Shown: positions 18,012-26,258 of the stretch, piece by piece
Layout of the letters: every line of letters starts with the position of its first letter
Numbering within the stretch: position 1 is the first letter of the stretch
NCBI RefSeq assembly: GCF_902804475.1
Contig: NZ_CADCSU010000083.1
Span: 1-64,000 of the forward strand
Direction of reading: 5' to 3'
DNA: 64,000 bases
Source of the DNA: Flavobacterium bizetiae
GTDB lineage: Bacteria; Bacteroidota; Bacteroidia; Flavobacteriales; Flavobacteriaceae
The notes under the pieces: model-generated
Databases searched by the model: none
What the model saw: only the letters and a program-made list of their open reading frames with translations
What the model was told of the DNA's origin: nothing
Program-made: the position numbers and the translations under genes

Positions 18012-18173
18012 GGCTAGTATTTTTGAATTATTAATAATGTAAAAGTAAAAGAGAGACCTTTGGAGCTTGTTATATAATTTTTACAAATTGTTATATAATA
18101 TTAGGGTTGGTGGAAAATCAGCTTAATATTCGCTTATGTTTTCTATAATACCAAAGAATCCAAAGCTTCTGAT

Positions 18174-18181
18174 TATCTTTG
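18174..18181 (+). promoter_or_regulatory. Putative -7 box of the MATE gene
   Basis: TATCTTTG followed by C matches TAnnTTTG. It overlaps the possible TTG start at 18179, which argues that the true start is the GTG at 18203. Confidence 0.5.
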
Positions 18182-18202
18182 CCGACTAAAAAAGAAGTAG
18201 CA

Positions 18203-19588
18203 GTGAATTTAAAGCAGTATACCAAAGAGTTTTCGTATAATTTAAGATTGGCATATCCTATTATATTAGGAATGGTGGGGCATACCTTAATAGGTATTGT
18301 AGATAATATCATGGTAGGTAAGTTAGGAAGTACAGAACTTGCCGCGGTTTCGTTAGGAAACAGTATGATTTTTATCGCAATGTCGTTAGGAATTGGTTTC
18401 TCGACAGCCATTACTCCAATTGTAGCCGAAGGTGATGCTGAAAAAAATGACAACAAAATTCGTTCGGCTTTTCATCACGGATTGTTTTTATGTACGATTT
18501 TAGGATTGGTACTTTTTGGGGTAATTGTTTTGGCAAAGCCAATAATGGAATTGCTGCAACAACCTGCTGATGTTATTGCGTTGGCAAAACCATATCTTGA
18601 TTGGGTGGCTTTCTCGTTGATTCCTCTTATTATGTATCAGGGATATAAACAATTTGCCGATGGATTATCGTTGACAAAATATTCTATGTATGCAATGATT
18701 ATGGCCAATGTGTTGCACGTTGGTATCAATTATATGTTGATTTACGGAATCTGGATTTTTCCAAAAATGGGAATTATTGGCGCAGCTTTAGGAACCGTAA
18801 TCTCAAGAATATTTTTGGTAATGTTCATGCATATTATGTTGTCGAGAAGAAATGACTTAAAACGTTTCTTTAAAAACTTCAGCTTTGATGAGATTAAAAA
18901 AGAAACCATCAAAAAGATTATTAGCATAGGATTTCCATCAGCGATGCAAATGCTTTTTGAAGTGGTATTGTTTACTGCATCAATCTGGCTTTGTGGTAAT
19001 ATTGGTAAAACCAGTCAGGCAGCCAATCAAATTGCGTTGAGTCTGGCTTCGTTAACTTTTATGTTTGCGATGGGATTAAGCGTTACCTCGATGATTCGTG
19101 TAAGTAACCAAAGAGGATTGCAGGACTTTAAAAACTTAATTGTTGTAGCCCGTTCTATATTTTTGCTGGCCATTATTATCGAAACCGTTTTTGCGATTCT
19201 GTTTGTCGCTTTCCATAATTTCCTTCCTCATATCTTTTTGAATATGGAGAATACCGGACAAATTCTCGACAATAGCGAAGTAATCAGTATTGCATCAAAA
19301 TTACTTTTGATCGCGGCGGTTTTTCAAATTTCTGACGGAATTCAGGTTGTTGTTCTAGGAGCTTTACGCGGATTGCAAGATGTAAAAGTTCCAATGTATA
19401 TTACGTTTGTGGCGTATTGGATTATAGGTTTTCCTATTTCTTATTATTTAGCCGAATATACTGAATTAAAGGCGCAAGGAGTATGGATAGGACTTTTGGC
19501 CGGATTAACTTCTGCTGCAATTTTCCTTTATGTTCGCTTTCATTTCCTAACAAAAAAATTAATCCAAAATTCACTTTCAAATAGTTAA
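18203..19588 (+). CDS. MATE-family efflux transporter
   Basis: A 461-residue inner-membrane exporter with twelve predicted helices. The opening RLAYPIILGMVGHTLIGIVDNIMVGKLGSTELAAVSLGNSM is diagnostic of MATE/NorM transporters, which expel cationic drugs or metabolites in exchange for Na+ or H+. The frame is open from TTG 18179, but a promoter -7 box covers that codon; I choose GTG 18203, which leaves a short N terminus before the first helix. It is a single-gene unit. Substrate cannot be told from sequence. Confidence 0.9.
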   Translation: MNLKQYTKEFSYNLRLAYPIILGMVGHTLIGIVDNIMVGKLGSTELAAVSLGNSMIFIAMSLGIGFSTAITPIVAEGDAEKNDNKIRSAFHHGLFLCTILGLVLFGVIVLAKPIMELLQQPADVIALAKPYLDWVAFSLIPLIMYQGYKQFADGLSLTKYSMYAMIMANVLHVGINYMLIYGIWIFPKMGIIGAALGTVISRIFLVMFMHIMLSRRNDLKRFFKNFSFDEIKKETIKKIISIGFPSAMQMLFEVVLFTASIWLCGNIGKTSQAANQIALSLASLTFMFAMGLSVTSMIRVSNQRGLQDFKNLIVVARSIFLLAIIIETVFAILFVAFHNFLPHIFLNMENTGQILDNSEVISIASKLLLIAAVFQISDGIQVVVLGALRGLQDVKVPMYITFVAYWIIGFPISYYLAEYTELKAQGVWIGLLAGLTSAAIFLYVRFHFLTKKLIQNSLSNS

Positions 19589-19599
19589 ATTTGAAGCTT

Positions 19600-19740
19600 G
19601 AATAAAGTTGCCACTGATTTCACAGATTAAAATGATTTTTTAAAATAATGTGTAAAGCTGTGGTAGAAAATAAATAAGCCAAATTGCAGGGATTCATACA
19701 GATTATAAAATCTTTTTAATCCTTTTAATCTGTGACAAAT
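19600..19740. repeat. CACAGATTAAA-type inverted repeat
   Basis: GCCACTGATTTCACAGATTAAAATG (19609-19633) faces TTAATCTGTGACA near 19725-19737, with a second inner copy CATACAGATTATAAAATC. Same family as 36776 and 40880. Confidence 0.55.
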
Positions 19741-19765
19741 AAAAATAACAAATACATAAATAAAT

Positions 19766-19993
19766 ATGGAATTACCTAAATTTTTACTCGGAGATAATAC
19801 TGACTTTCCAGATGATATTTTCATCATTCACCTTGATTACCCAAGATTCATTATCAACTTAAAAGATGATGAGGTTGAGTTTATGGAAGAAGCAGAAGAT
19901 CTTGACGAAGCAGAATTGAATGCCGAAATGGAAGGTTTAATTGTTCTCGCGAATGAATTTTACGACAGAGAAATAAAACGTTACGAAGAGTAG
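19766..19993 (+). CDS. Small acidic conserved protein
   Basis: A 75-residue, strongly acidic cytoplasmic protein with no membrane segment. Residues 1-35 look beta-rich (FLLGDNTDFPDDIFIIHLDYPRFIINL) and residues 40-75 form a charged helix. I know such short proteins from flavobacterial genomes but not a function. It lies 60 bases before the phosphotransferase gene on the same strand, so the two may be co-transcribed. Confidence 0.65.
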   Translation: MELPKFLLGDNTDFPDDIFIIHLDYPRFIINLKDDEVEFMEEAEDLDEAELNAEMEGLIVLANEFYDREIKRYEE

Positions 19994-20053
19994 AGACGCG
20001 CTTAAATGCATCTTTTAAGGTATCCCTAGCCCAAAAATATTTAAATCTTTCTA

Positions 20054-21988
20054 ATGAAAAAATTAAGTTATTTAAAACCCATTTTTAATTTTATAGCAAT
20101 CGGATTGCTAATTACTACTTTAAGTAGAATCTTTTTATTTTTTATATTTAGAGAGAGGGTAGTACAAACACCGGATTTCTGGTATATTTTTCCAATCGGA
20201 CTTCGAATGGATTTAATATTATTATGTTATCTGTCGTTTCTGCCAGCAGTTTTAATTACTTTTCTGCCCAATAAATGGCTAAAGTTTACCAATAATTTTT
20301 TGGTAATTTATAGCTTTTTATTTCTGTTTCTGATTCTTTTTGTAGAATTGGCTTCACCGGATTTTGTGAAACAATACGATACACGACCAAACAAGATTTT
20401 CTTAGACTATCTTATTTATCCTAAAGAAGTTGTGGGAATGCTTTTAAAAAGTTACCTGACTTCGATCATTGTGACTTTTATAATTTTGGGAGTTGTAATT
20501 TACTTTGCTTTCAAGAAAGGGAAGAAGTATTTTCATACTACAAGTACCGAATATAAATTCAAATTAATACTATTTCCATTAGTTGCTTTTTTATTGTTTT
20601 TTGGAGCCCGTTCAAGTCTTACTTCAAAACGTCCTATCAATGCCAGTAATGCTGTTTTCTCAACAGATCAGCTAACAAATACTTTGGGATTAAATTCATT
20701 TTATACCGTAGCTTTTGCAGCTTATTCGATTAAGAATGAAGGAAACACGAAGATGTACGGTAAAATGGATGAAGCCGAAGCAATCGCTCGTGTAAAAAAA
20801 TACATGATTGCCGGACCAAATGATTTTACAGATGCCGAAATTCCGTTTCTGCATGTGCAGCAACCTGATACTGTTGTGAAGAAACCTTATAACCTGGTTA
20901 TTTTTCTACAAGAAAGTTTAGGAGCGGAGTATGTTGGAATTTTAGGCGGAAAACCATTAACACCTGAATTTGATAAATTATCGAAAGAAGGATTATTGTT
21001 TACCAATTTATATTGTACTGGAACACGAAGCGTTCGCGGAATCGAAGCAGTTGTAACCGGATTTTTACCATCGCCATCAGAAAGTGTAGTAAAGTTAGGA
21101 AACTCACAACAAGGATTTTTTACTTTGGCTGAAGCCTTAAAGCAAAAAGGATACGATACTAGTTTCATCTACGGTGGAATGGCGAATTTTGATAATATGG
21201 CTTCGTTTTTCAACGGAAACGGTTTTCAGGATATTGTAGATCAGGAAGATTTTGAATCTGATGGACACAAATACGCTTTCAAAGGAACCTGGGGTTATTC
21301 AGATGAAGATTTGGTTACTAAAGCCAATAATTATTTTAAAGCAAAAAGCGATAAACCGTTCTTTTCTTTAATGTTCTCGACTTCAAATCATGAACCTTTT
21401 GAATATCCTGCGGGAAGAATCAAACCTTATGATGCAAAACCGGCAACGGTAAATAACGCCATGAAATATGCCGATTTCTCTATTGGGAAATTCTTTGAAA
21501 TGGCGAAAAAAGAGCCTTACTTCAAGAATACGATTTTCATCGTAATTGCAGATCATAACACTAGAACTTATGGTAAAAATTTAGTACCAATTAATAAGTT
21601 CCATATTCCTGCTTTGATTATAGGACCTGGAGTTCCAAAAGGAACGTCTTATAGCAAATTGGCAAGTCAAATCGATATTCCGCCAACTCTGTTGAGTTAT
21701 TTAGGACTTCCGTTTGAAACACCAATGGTAGGAAGAAATCTAAATAAATTAGATCCAAAAACGCAAGGAAGATCGATCATGCAATTTAATGACATCAATG
21801 CCTTTAGAGTCGAAAATCAAGTTGTAATCATGCAGCCTAATTTGAAACCTTTACAATTCGAAATCAAAAATGATACGACTTTAGTTCCTGTAAAATTAAA
21901 TGAAGAATTAGCAAAAGATGCTTTGGCACATGTAATTACAGCAGGAAATTTGTATAAAGAAAACAAATACAAGTTGAGAAAGAAATAA
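20054..21988 (+). CDS. MdoB/LtaS-type phosphotransferase (sulfatase fold)
   Basis: A 644-residue inner-membrane enzyme of the LTA-synthase/MdoB group. About five membrane helices (residues 10-190) precede a periplasmic sulfatase-fold domain. Visible metal-site residues are E287 (LVIFLQES), a Thr nucleophile in CTGTRSVRG (T322 or T324) and the late IVIADHNTRTYG motif. These enzymes move phosphoglycerol or phosphoethanolamine from phospholipid to an envelope glycan or lipid. In a Gram-negative this is not lipoteichoic acid, so the acceptor is unknown. It probably shares a transcript with the small acidic gene upstream. Confidence 0.85.
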   Translation: MKKLSYLKPIFNFIAIGLLITTLSRIFLFFIFRERVVQTPDFWYIFPIGLRMDLILLCYLSFLPAVLITFLPNKWLKFTNNFLVIYSFLFLFLILFVELASPDFVKQYDTRPNKIFLDYLIYPKEVVGMLLKSYLTSIIVTFIILGVVIYFAFKKGKKYFHTTSTEYKFKLILFPLVAFLLFFGARSSLTSKRPINASNAVFSTDQLTNTLGLNSFYTVAFAAYSIKNEGNTKMYGKMDEAEAIARVKKYMIAGPNDFTDAEIPFLHVQQPDTVVKKPYNLVIFLQESLGAEYVGILGGKPLTPEFDKLSKEGLLFTNLYCTGTRSVRGIEAVVTGFLPSPSESVVKLGNSQQGFFTLAEALKQKGYDTSFIYGGMANFDNMASFFNGNGFQDIVDQEDFESDGHKYAFKGTWGYSDEDLVTKANNYFKAKSDKPFFSLMFSTSNHEPFEYPAGRIKPYDAKPATVNNAMKYADFSIGKFFEMAKKEPYFKNTIFIVIADHNTRTYGKNLVPINKFHIPALIIGPGVPKGTSYSKLASQIDIPPTLLSYLGLPFETPMVGRNLNKLDPKTQGRSIMQFNDINAFRVENQVVIMQPNLKPLQFEIKNDTTLVPVKLNEELAKDALAHVITAGNLYKENKYKLRKK

Positions 21989-22014
21989 CTTATATGGTTA
22001 GGAAAAAAGTCTTA

Positions 22015-23103
22015 TTATTTTTTAAAGTACACGGACAACAAACTCTGAGCAGCTGTAAAAGGTGAAATTTCATCGTTTTGCACTGCTTTTTTGTTTTGTT
22101 CTAATTGCGAAATGATCTCAGGCTGATTGTAGAAATTCAGTTTCAATTGTTCATTAATCGTTTCCATCATCCAGAACTGATTTTGTTCTTTTCGTTTTTC
22201 AGGAAAGAAACCCGATTCATTTGTTTGTACAAAATATTGAGAAATAGTATCCCAGATTTCAGAAATACCATCTTTTGTAATGGCGCTGCAAGTCGTAACT
22301 TTTGGCTGCCAGTTTGATTTTTTGGGAGGAAATAAATGCAAAGCACGGTTAAATTCCAGTTTCGCCTGATTCGCTTTTTTGATATTATCGCCGTCAGCTT
22401 TATTGATGACAATAGCATCGGCCATTTCCATAATACCGCGTTTTATACCCTGAAGTTCATCGCCGGCACCAGAAATTTTCAGTAATAAAAAAAAGTCAAC
22501 CATACTGTGTACCGCAGTTTCACTTTGTCCGACACCAACAGTTTCGATAATAATAGTATCAAAACCTGCCGCTTCACATAAAATAATAGATTCTCTTGTT
22601 TTACGAGCTACACCGCCCAAAGTATCTCCCGAAGCACTTGGTCTGATAAAAGCATTTTCATCTTTTACCAGTTCTTCCATTCGGGTTTTATCGCCTAAAA
22701 TACTTCCGTGCGAAAGTGAACTACTTGGGTCAACCGCTAAAACAGCGACTTTTTTGCCTAATTGTGTCAGGAAACTTCCAAAAGCTTCGATGAAAGTACT
22801 TTTTCCAACACCGGGAACACCCGTAATTCCTATTCTAATCGATTTATTAGCGTGAGGCAAACATCCATTAATCACTTCGTTTGCTTTTGCAGTATGTTCA
22901 GGATTTGTGCTTTCGACCAAAGTAATGGCACGGCTAAGAGAAGTAATGTTTCCGTTTAAAATTCCATCAATCAATTCGGCAGAAGAAGGTTGTTGTCTTC
23001 TGTTTTTCTTAATTTGATTGATAGCAGCCACATTGGTGATTTCAGGAGGTGAAATTCCGGCTTTTTCGTGTAAACTGCTTGATGGATTTTTTGAACTTGA
23101 CAA
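22015..23103 (-). CDS. meaB: MeaB-type GTPase, methylmalonyl-CoA mutase chaperone
   Basis: A 362-residue SIMIBI-class GTPase (MeaB/ArgK) that protects and reloads the B12-dependent methylmalonyl-CoA mutase. Walker A is GVPGVGKS (95-102). The chain continues with VLAVDPSS, GDKTRM, ETVGVGQSE and VINKADGD, all expected of the family. The frame begins at TTG 23103 with no upstream ATG in frame, so a TTG (or ATT at 23106) start is probable. The mutase genes are not in the window; the adenosyltransferase at 48003 would serve the same pathway. Confidence 0.92.
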   Translation of the reverse strand: MSSSKNPSSSLHEKAGISPPEITNVAAINQIKKNRRQQPSSAELIDGILNGNITSLSRAITLVESTNPEHTAKANEVINGCLPHANKSIRIGITGVPGVGKSTFIEAFGSFLTQLGKKVAVLAVDPSSSLSHGSILGDKTRMEELVKDENAFIRPSASGDTLGGVARKTRESIILCEAAGFDTIIIETVGVGQSETAVHSMVDFFLLLKISGAGDELQGIKRGIMEMADAIVINKADGDNIKKANQAKLEFNRALHLFPPKKSNWQPKVTTCSAITKDGISEIWDTISQYFVQTNESGFFPEKRKEQNQFWMMETINEQLKLNFYNQPEIISQLEQNKKAVQNDEISPFTAAQSLLSVYFKK

Positions 23104-23184
23104 AATATTGTTTTTGGTACTGTAAAAGTACAGAAAACAAAAACAGTTTCAAAAAAGGATTTTCTTTGAAACTGTTTGGATTTA

Positions 23185-23270
23185 TTCGCCACGAATTCAC
23201 GAATTATTTTTGAATTTAATGACAAAGTTTGAAACTTATGCGCAATCATTCGTGAATTCGTGGCTAAAAA
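23185..23270. repeat. TTCGTGAATTCGTGG inverted repeat
   Basis: CGCCACGAATTCACGAAT (23188-23205) faces ATTCGTGAATTCGTGGC (23249-23265). It fills the gap between the NmrA-like gene and meaB. Confidence 0.65.
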
Positions 23271-23276
23271 AAAAAA

Positions 23277-23918
23277 TTAATAAGCCGCAGTAAAACGAAC
23301 CTGATGATGTTTTGCGTTTTCTGCTTCGTCAGCGATAACAACTGCTAAATCTTCTACAGAAAGAATACTTCTTTGTTCGTCATTAAAAACTGGATTGTCT
23401 AAACCTAAACGATATTTTCCAGTTCTTCCGGTTGTAATGCCCTGATGCATTTCGAAAGCAGGACTAAAAAACGCCCAGTCTAATTCTTTTTCTTCTTTCA
23501 GGATATTCAAATAATCTCTTGCTGCAGTTGCGCCAGCATGATATTCTTTTGGGAAATCTGGAGTATCTACGGCTTGCAAACCTGGAGCAACAAACAAACT
23601 TCCGGCACCACCAATAGTAATGAAACGTTGAACACCGGATTTTTTTACCGCTTCCTGAATCGCTTTAGATCCTGAAATAAAATCATCGTAAATGTTTGGA
23701 TTCGTCCAACCTGAATTAAAAGCGTTGATTACAACATCGTTTCCTTTTAGAATTTCAGCCAAAGCATCAACATTATAGATGTCAGCACTTTTCCAGTTTA
23801 CATTGGCTGTGTCTTTTGGGTTTCTTGCAATAGCAGTAATGTCATGATTTCTGTTTGCTAATTCGTTTAAAATGGCAGAGCCCACAAATCCTGTAGCTCC
23901 AATAATTGCGATTTTCAT
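23277..23918 (-). CDS. NAD(P)-binding oxidoreductase (NmrA/YwnB-like)
   Basis: A 213-residue atypical SDR. The nucleotide-binding motif is GATGFVG (about 7-13), with DVVINAFNSGW and FITIGGAGSL further on. The gene lies next to an Rrf2-type regulator, as in the Bacillus ywnA/ywnB pair, and shares with it a 17-base operator-like motif (23937-23953). This suggests redox- or electrophile-responsive expression. The reaction is unknown. Cytoplasmic. Confidence 0.82.
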   Translation of the reverse strand: MKIAIIGATGFVGSAILNELANRNHDITAIARNPKDTANVNWKSADIYNVDALAEILKGNDVVINAFNSGWTNPNIYDDFISGSKAIQEAVKKSGVQRFITIGGAGSLFVAPGLQAVDTPDFPKEYHAGATAARDYLNILKEEKELDWAFFSPAFEMHQGITTGRTGKYRLGLDNPVFNDEQRSILSVEDLAVVIADEAENAKHHQVRFTAAY

Positions 23919-23936
23919 AATATATAATTTTTATTA

Positions 23937-23953
23937 GTAATAAAAAATGTTAC
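23937..23953. promoter_or_regulatory. Putative Rrf2 operator, copy 1
   Basis: GTAATAAAAAATGTTAC has the form GTAATA-N5-TGTTAC. The same form occurs at 24387-24403 just before the Rrf2 gene. This copy is 19 bases upstream of the oxidoreductase start. Confidence 0.6.
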
Positions 23954-23975
23954 AGTTTTGAGTAAAAAAATAGTT

Positions 23976-24383
23976 CTAAAATTGGTTCGAAAAATCTTCA
24001 AGAGAAATTTCTTGCAATTGAGCGCTTACTTTTTGATTCATGTCGGAATATAAATTGGCCAGATTTTGATTGATTTTTTTACCAACCGGACAATCCGGAT
24101 TCGGCGTATTTTTAGCATACCCTAAGTTAATACTTTCAAAAGTCATTTCAAATATTTCTTTTAATGTAATTTTCGAAGGATCTACAGCCAGTTTTGTTCC
24201 GCCATTTTTACCTTCTTTGCTCTCTACAATATGATTGGCTTTTAGATTGGCAATTTCTTTTCGAACCAAAACAGGATTCAAATTAATACTTCCCGCAATG
24301 TACTCAGATGATAAATAATCATTTGGATACTTTGTAAGTAAAGTTAAAATGTGAATCGTTATGGCAAACTTACCTGAAATCAT
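23976..24383 (-). CDS. Rrf2-family transcriptional regulator
   Basis: A 135-residue winged-helix regulator when read from the ATG at 24383 (the frame is open to 24425, but MISGKFAITIHILTLL is the typical opening). The recognition helix region is SSEYIAGSINLNPVLVRKEIANLKANHIVES. Only one Cys (in NPDCPVGKK, residue near 96) is seen, so it lacks the three-Cys Fe-S site of IscR/NsrR and fits the YwnA-like single-Cys group. Its operator copy sits between the -7 box and the start codon, so it should repress itself. Confidence 0.87.
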   Translation of the reverse strand: MISGKFAITIHILTLLTKYPNDYLSSEYIAGSINLNPVLVRKEIANLKANHIVESKEGKNGGTKLAVDPSKITLKEIFEMTFESINLGYAKNTPNPDCPVGKKINQNLANLYSDMNQKVSAQLQEISLEDFSNQF

Positions 24384-24386
24384 ACT

Positions 24387-24410
24387 GTAATAAAATATGT
24401 TACAAATGTA
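24387..24410 (-). promoter_or_regulatory. Rrf2 promoter with operator copy 2
   Basis: On the minus strand TACATTTG (24403-24410) matches the -7 box. Directly downstream is the 17-base palindrome GTAATAAAATATGTTAC (24387-24403 as read on the plus strand), 3 bases before the start codon. A bound protein would cover the transcription start. Confidence 0.65.
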
Positions 24411-24478
24411 GTTAGGTTTCACCAAATAAAAAAAGATTTTAACGAAAAATTAAAATTCGCCAACAATTTATAAATCCC

Positions 24479-24486
24479 TATTTTTG
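24479..24486 (+). promoter_or_regulatory. Putative -7 box of the AEC transporter gene
   Basis: TATTTTTG matches TAnnTTTG, 15 bases before the start codon. No clear -33 element. Confidence 0.5.
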
Positions 24487-24501
24487 TGATTACTCAACTA
24501 T

Positions 24502-25413
24502 ATGAACAATTTTATCCTTATATTTTTCTTTCTCGCTTTGGGTTTGATCTTGCAGCATATCAAGCAATTTCCAACTCATATCTATAAGGTTTTAAATAAG
24601 ATTGTAATTTATATCTGCCTTCCTGCCATTACCTTATATCACATTCCTAAAATAAAATGGAGTAACGAATTATTATTCCCGATAGCATCAGGCTGGATTA
24701 GTTTTATACTGGCTTTTGTATTTTTTCATTTTTTAGGAAAGAGGTTAGGCTGGTCTAATAAACTCATTGGTTGTTTGATTCTCACTGCAGGATTAAGCAA
24801 TTCATCTTTTTTGGGATATCCCATTATTGAAGCTTTATTTGGAAAAAAAGGTTTAGAAACCGCCATCCTGGTCGATCAACCGGGAACTTTTGTTGTAGTA
24901 TCAACTTTGGGTGTTTTTGTAGCCGCTTTTTATTCAAAAGGAAGCCCGGACGCTTTTAGTATCTTCAAAAAAATAATATTTTTTCCGCCATTTATTACCT
25001 TTATTGTGGCGTGTTTATTAAATGTCTTTCAATACGATTTAGAGGTAAACCTACAAACGGCTTTACTAAAAATAGGAAGTTTGGTAACACCTTTAGCATT
25101 ACTTTCGGTAGGATTGCAACTTACCTTCAATAGAAAAAGTCAGCATTGGCGATTTCTCAGACTCGGACTTTTCTTTAGGCTTATTATAACGCCTTCGATC
25201 ATTTTCGTGTTGTATGTTTTTATTTTCAACCAACATTCAGAAGCTATTAAAATTACTATCATGGAAATGGCAATGGCACCAATGATTACAGGCGCAATTT
25301 TAGCTTCGACTTATGGCTTAAAACCCAAATTAAGTAGTATGATGATCGGTTTTGGAATCCCAATTTCGTTTGTTACCCTCGCCATTTGGTACTTTGTAGT
25401 AAGTTTTATTTAG
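24502..25413 (+). CDS. AEC-family transporter
   Basis: A 303-residue inner-membrane protein with about ten helices in two halves. The sequence pattern LGLILQHIKQFPTHIYKVLNKIVIYICLPAITLYHIPKI and later TAGLSNSSFLGYPIIEALFGKKGLE matches the auxin-efflux-carrier family, whose bacterial members carry malate or other small organic acids. It is divergent from the Rrf2 gene, with about 90 bases between the gene starts, so it may fall under the same operator; this is not shown. Confidence 0.83.
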   Translation: MNNFILIFFFLALGLILQHIKQFPTHIYKVLNKIVIYICLPAITLYHIPKIKWSNELLFPIASGWISFILAFVFFHFLGKRLGWSNKLIGCLILTAGLSNSSFLGYPIIEALFGKKGLETAILVDQPGTFVVVSTLGVFVAAFYSKGSPDAFSIFKKIIFFPPFITFIVACLLNVFQYDLEVNLQTALLKIGSLVTPLALLSVGLQLTFNRKSQHWRFLRLGLFFRLIITPSIIFVLYVFIFNQHSEAIKITIMEMAMAPMITGAILASTYGLKPKLSSMMIGFGIPISFVTLAIWYFVVSFI

Positions 25414-25524
25414 TCTTCGTAACTAATTCGATAGAGAAAATAGAATTTTAACTTTTTTTTACAAAATCCGTGTTTTCCTTATGCCTTTTTTGACTAATTT
25501 TAGATGAACTAAAAAAATATAATT

Positions 25525-26163
25525 ATGTCAACATTAAGATTAGGAGATATTGCTCCAGATTTTCATGCAGAAACAACCGAAGGACCAATCAATTTTCATG
25601 AATGGTTAGGTGATTCCTGGGGTGTTTTATTTTCGCATCCTGCAGATTTTACCCCTGTGTGTACAACTGAATTAGGAACAGTGGCCAATTATGTTCCTGA
25701 ATTTAAAAAAAGAAATACTAAAGTAATTGCTTTAAGTGTCGATGGACTTGAGTCTCACAAAGAATGGATAAAAGACATCAACGAAACCCAAAATACAACT
25801 GTTAACTTCCCGATCATTGCCGACGAAGATAAAAAAATAGCAACTTTATACGATATGCTGCACCCAAATGCAAGCGAGAAGTTTACAGTACGCTCAGTTT
25901 TTGTTATTGGTCCGGACAAAAAGATAAAGTTAACCTTAACATATCCAGCTTCGACAGGAAGAAATTTTGACGAATTATTGCGTGTTATCGATAGTTTGCA
26001 ATTAACAGCAGATTATAGTGTAGCCACTCCGGCGAACTGGAAAGACGGACAAGATGTTGTAATTACACCAGCTGTTCCGGATAGTGATATCCCTGCTAAA
26101 TTTCCAAAAGGACATACGGCTATCAAACCTTATTTGCGCCTAACACCGCAACCTAATAAGTAA
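25525..26163 (+). CDS. 1-Cys peroxiredoxin (Prx6 type)
   Basis: A 212-residue peroxidase. The active-site motif is HPADFTPVCTTELG with peroxidatic Cys46; the supporting Pro, Thr and later Arg (in FTVRSVFVI) are present. The extended C terminus (PANWKDGQDVVITPAVPD... PYLRLTPQP) is typical of the Prx6/1-Cys group. No second Cys follows, so it needs an outside reductant. It reduces H2O2 and organic peroxides in the cytoplasm. Confidence 0.93.
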   Translation: MSTLRLGDIAPDFHAETTEGPINFHEWLGDSWGVLFSHPADFTPVCTTELGTVANYVPEFKKRNTKVIALSVDGLESHKEWIKDINETQNTTVNFPIIADEDKKIATLYDMLHPNASEKFTVRSVFVIGPDKKIKLTLTYPASTGRNFDELLRVIDSLQLTADYSVATPANWKDGQDVVITPAVPDSDIPAKFPKGHTAIKPYLRLTPQPNK

Positions 26164-26164
26164 A

Positions 26165-26252
26165 GCTTCTAAGTTGCTGAGATACTAAGCTTCTAAGGTT
26201 ATAGTTTTATAAAAACTCAGCACCTTAGAAACTTAGTGCCTTAGTAGCTATT
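26165..26252. repeat. Imperfect inverted repeat after peroxiredoxin gene
   Basis: CTAAGTTGCTGAGATACTAAG and related words face ACTCAGCACCTTAG and ACTTAGTGCCTTAG across an AT-rich centre. Located between two convergent genes, so it may terminate both. Confidence 0.55.
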
Positions 26253-26258
26253 CAAAAT

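Noticed and set aside
20054..21988. True lipoteichoic acid synthase
   Set aside because: The other genes (BamA-type barrels, TonB receptors) show a Gram-negative envelope, so only the enzyme family can be claimed.
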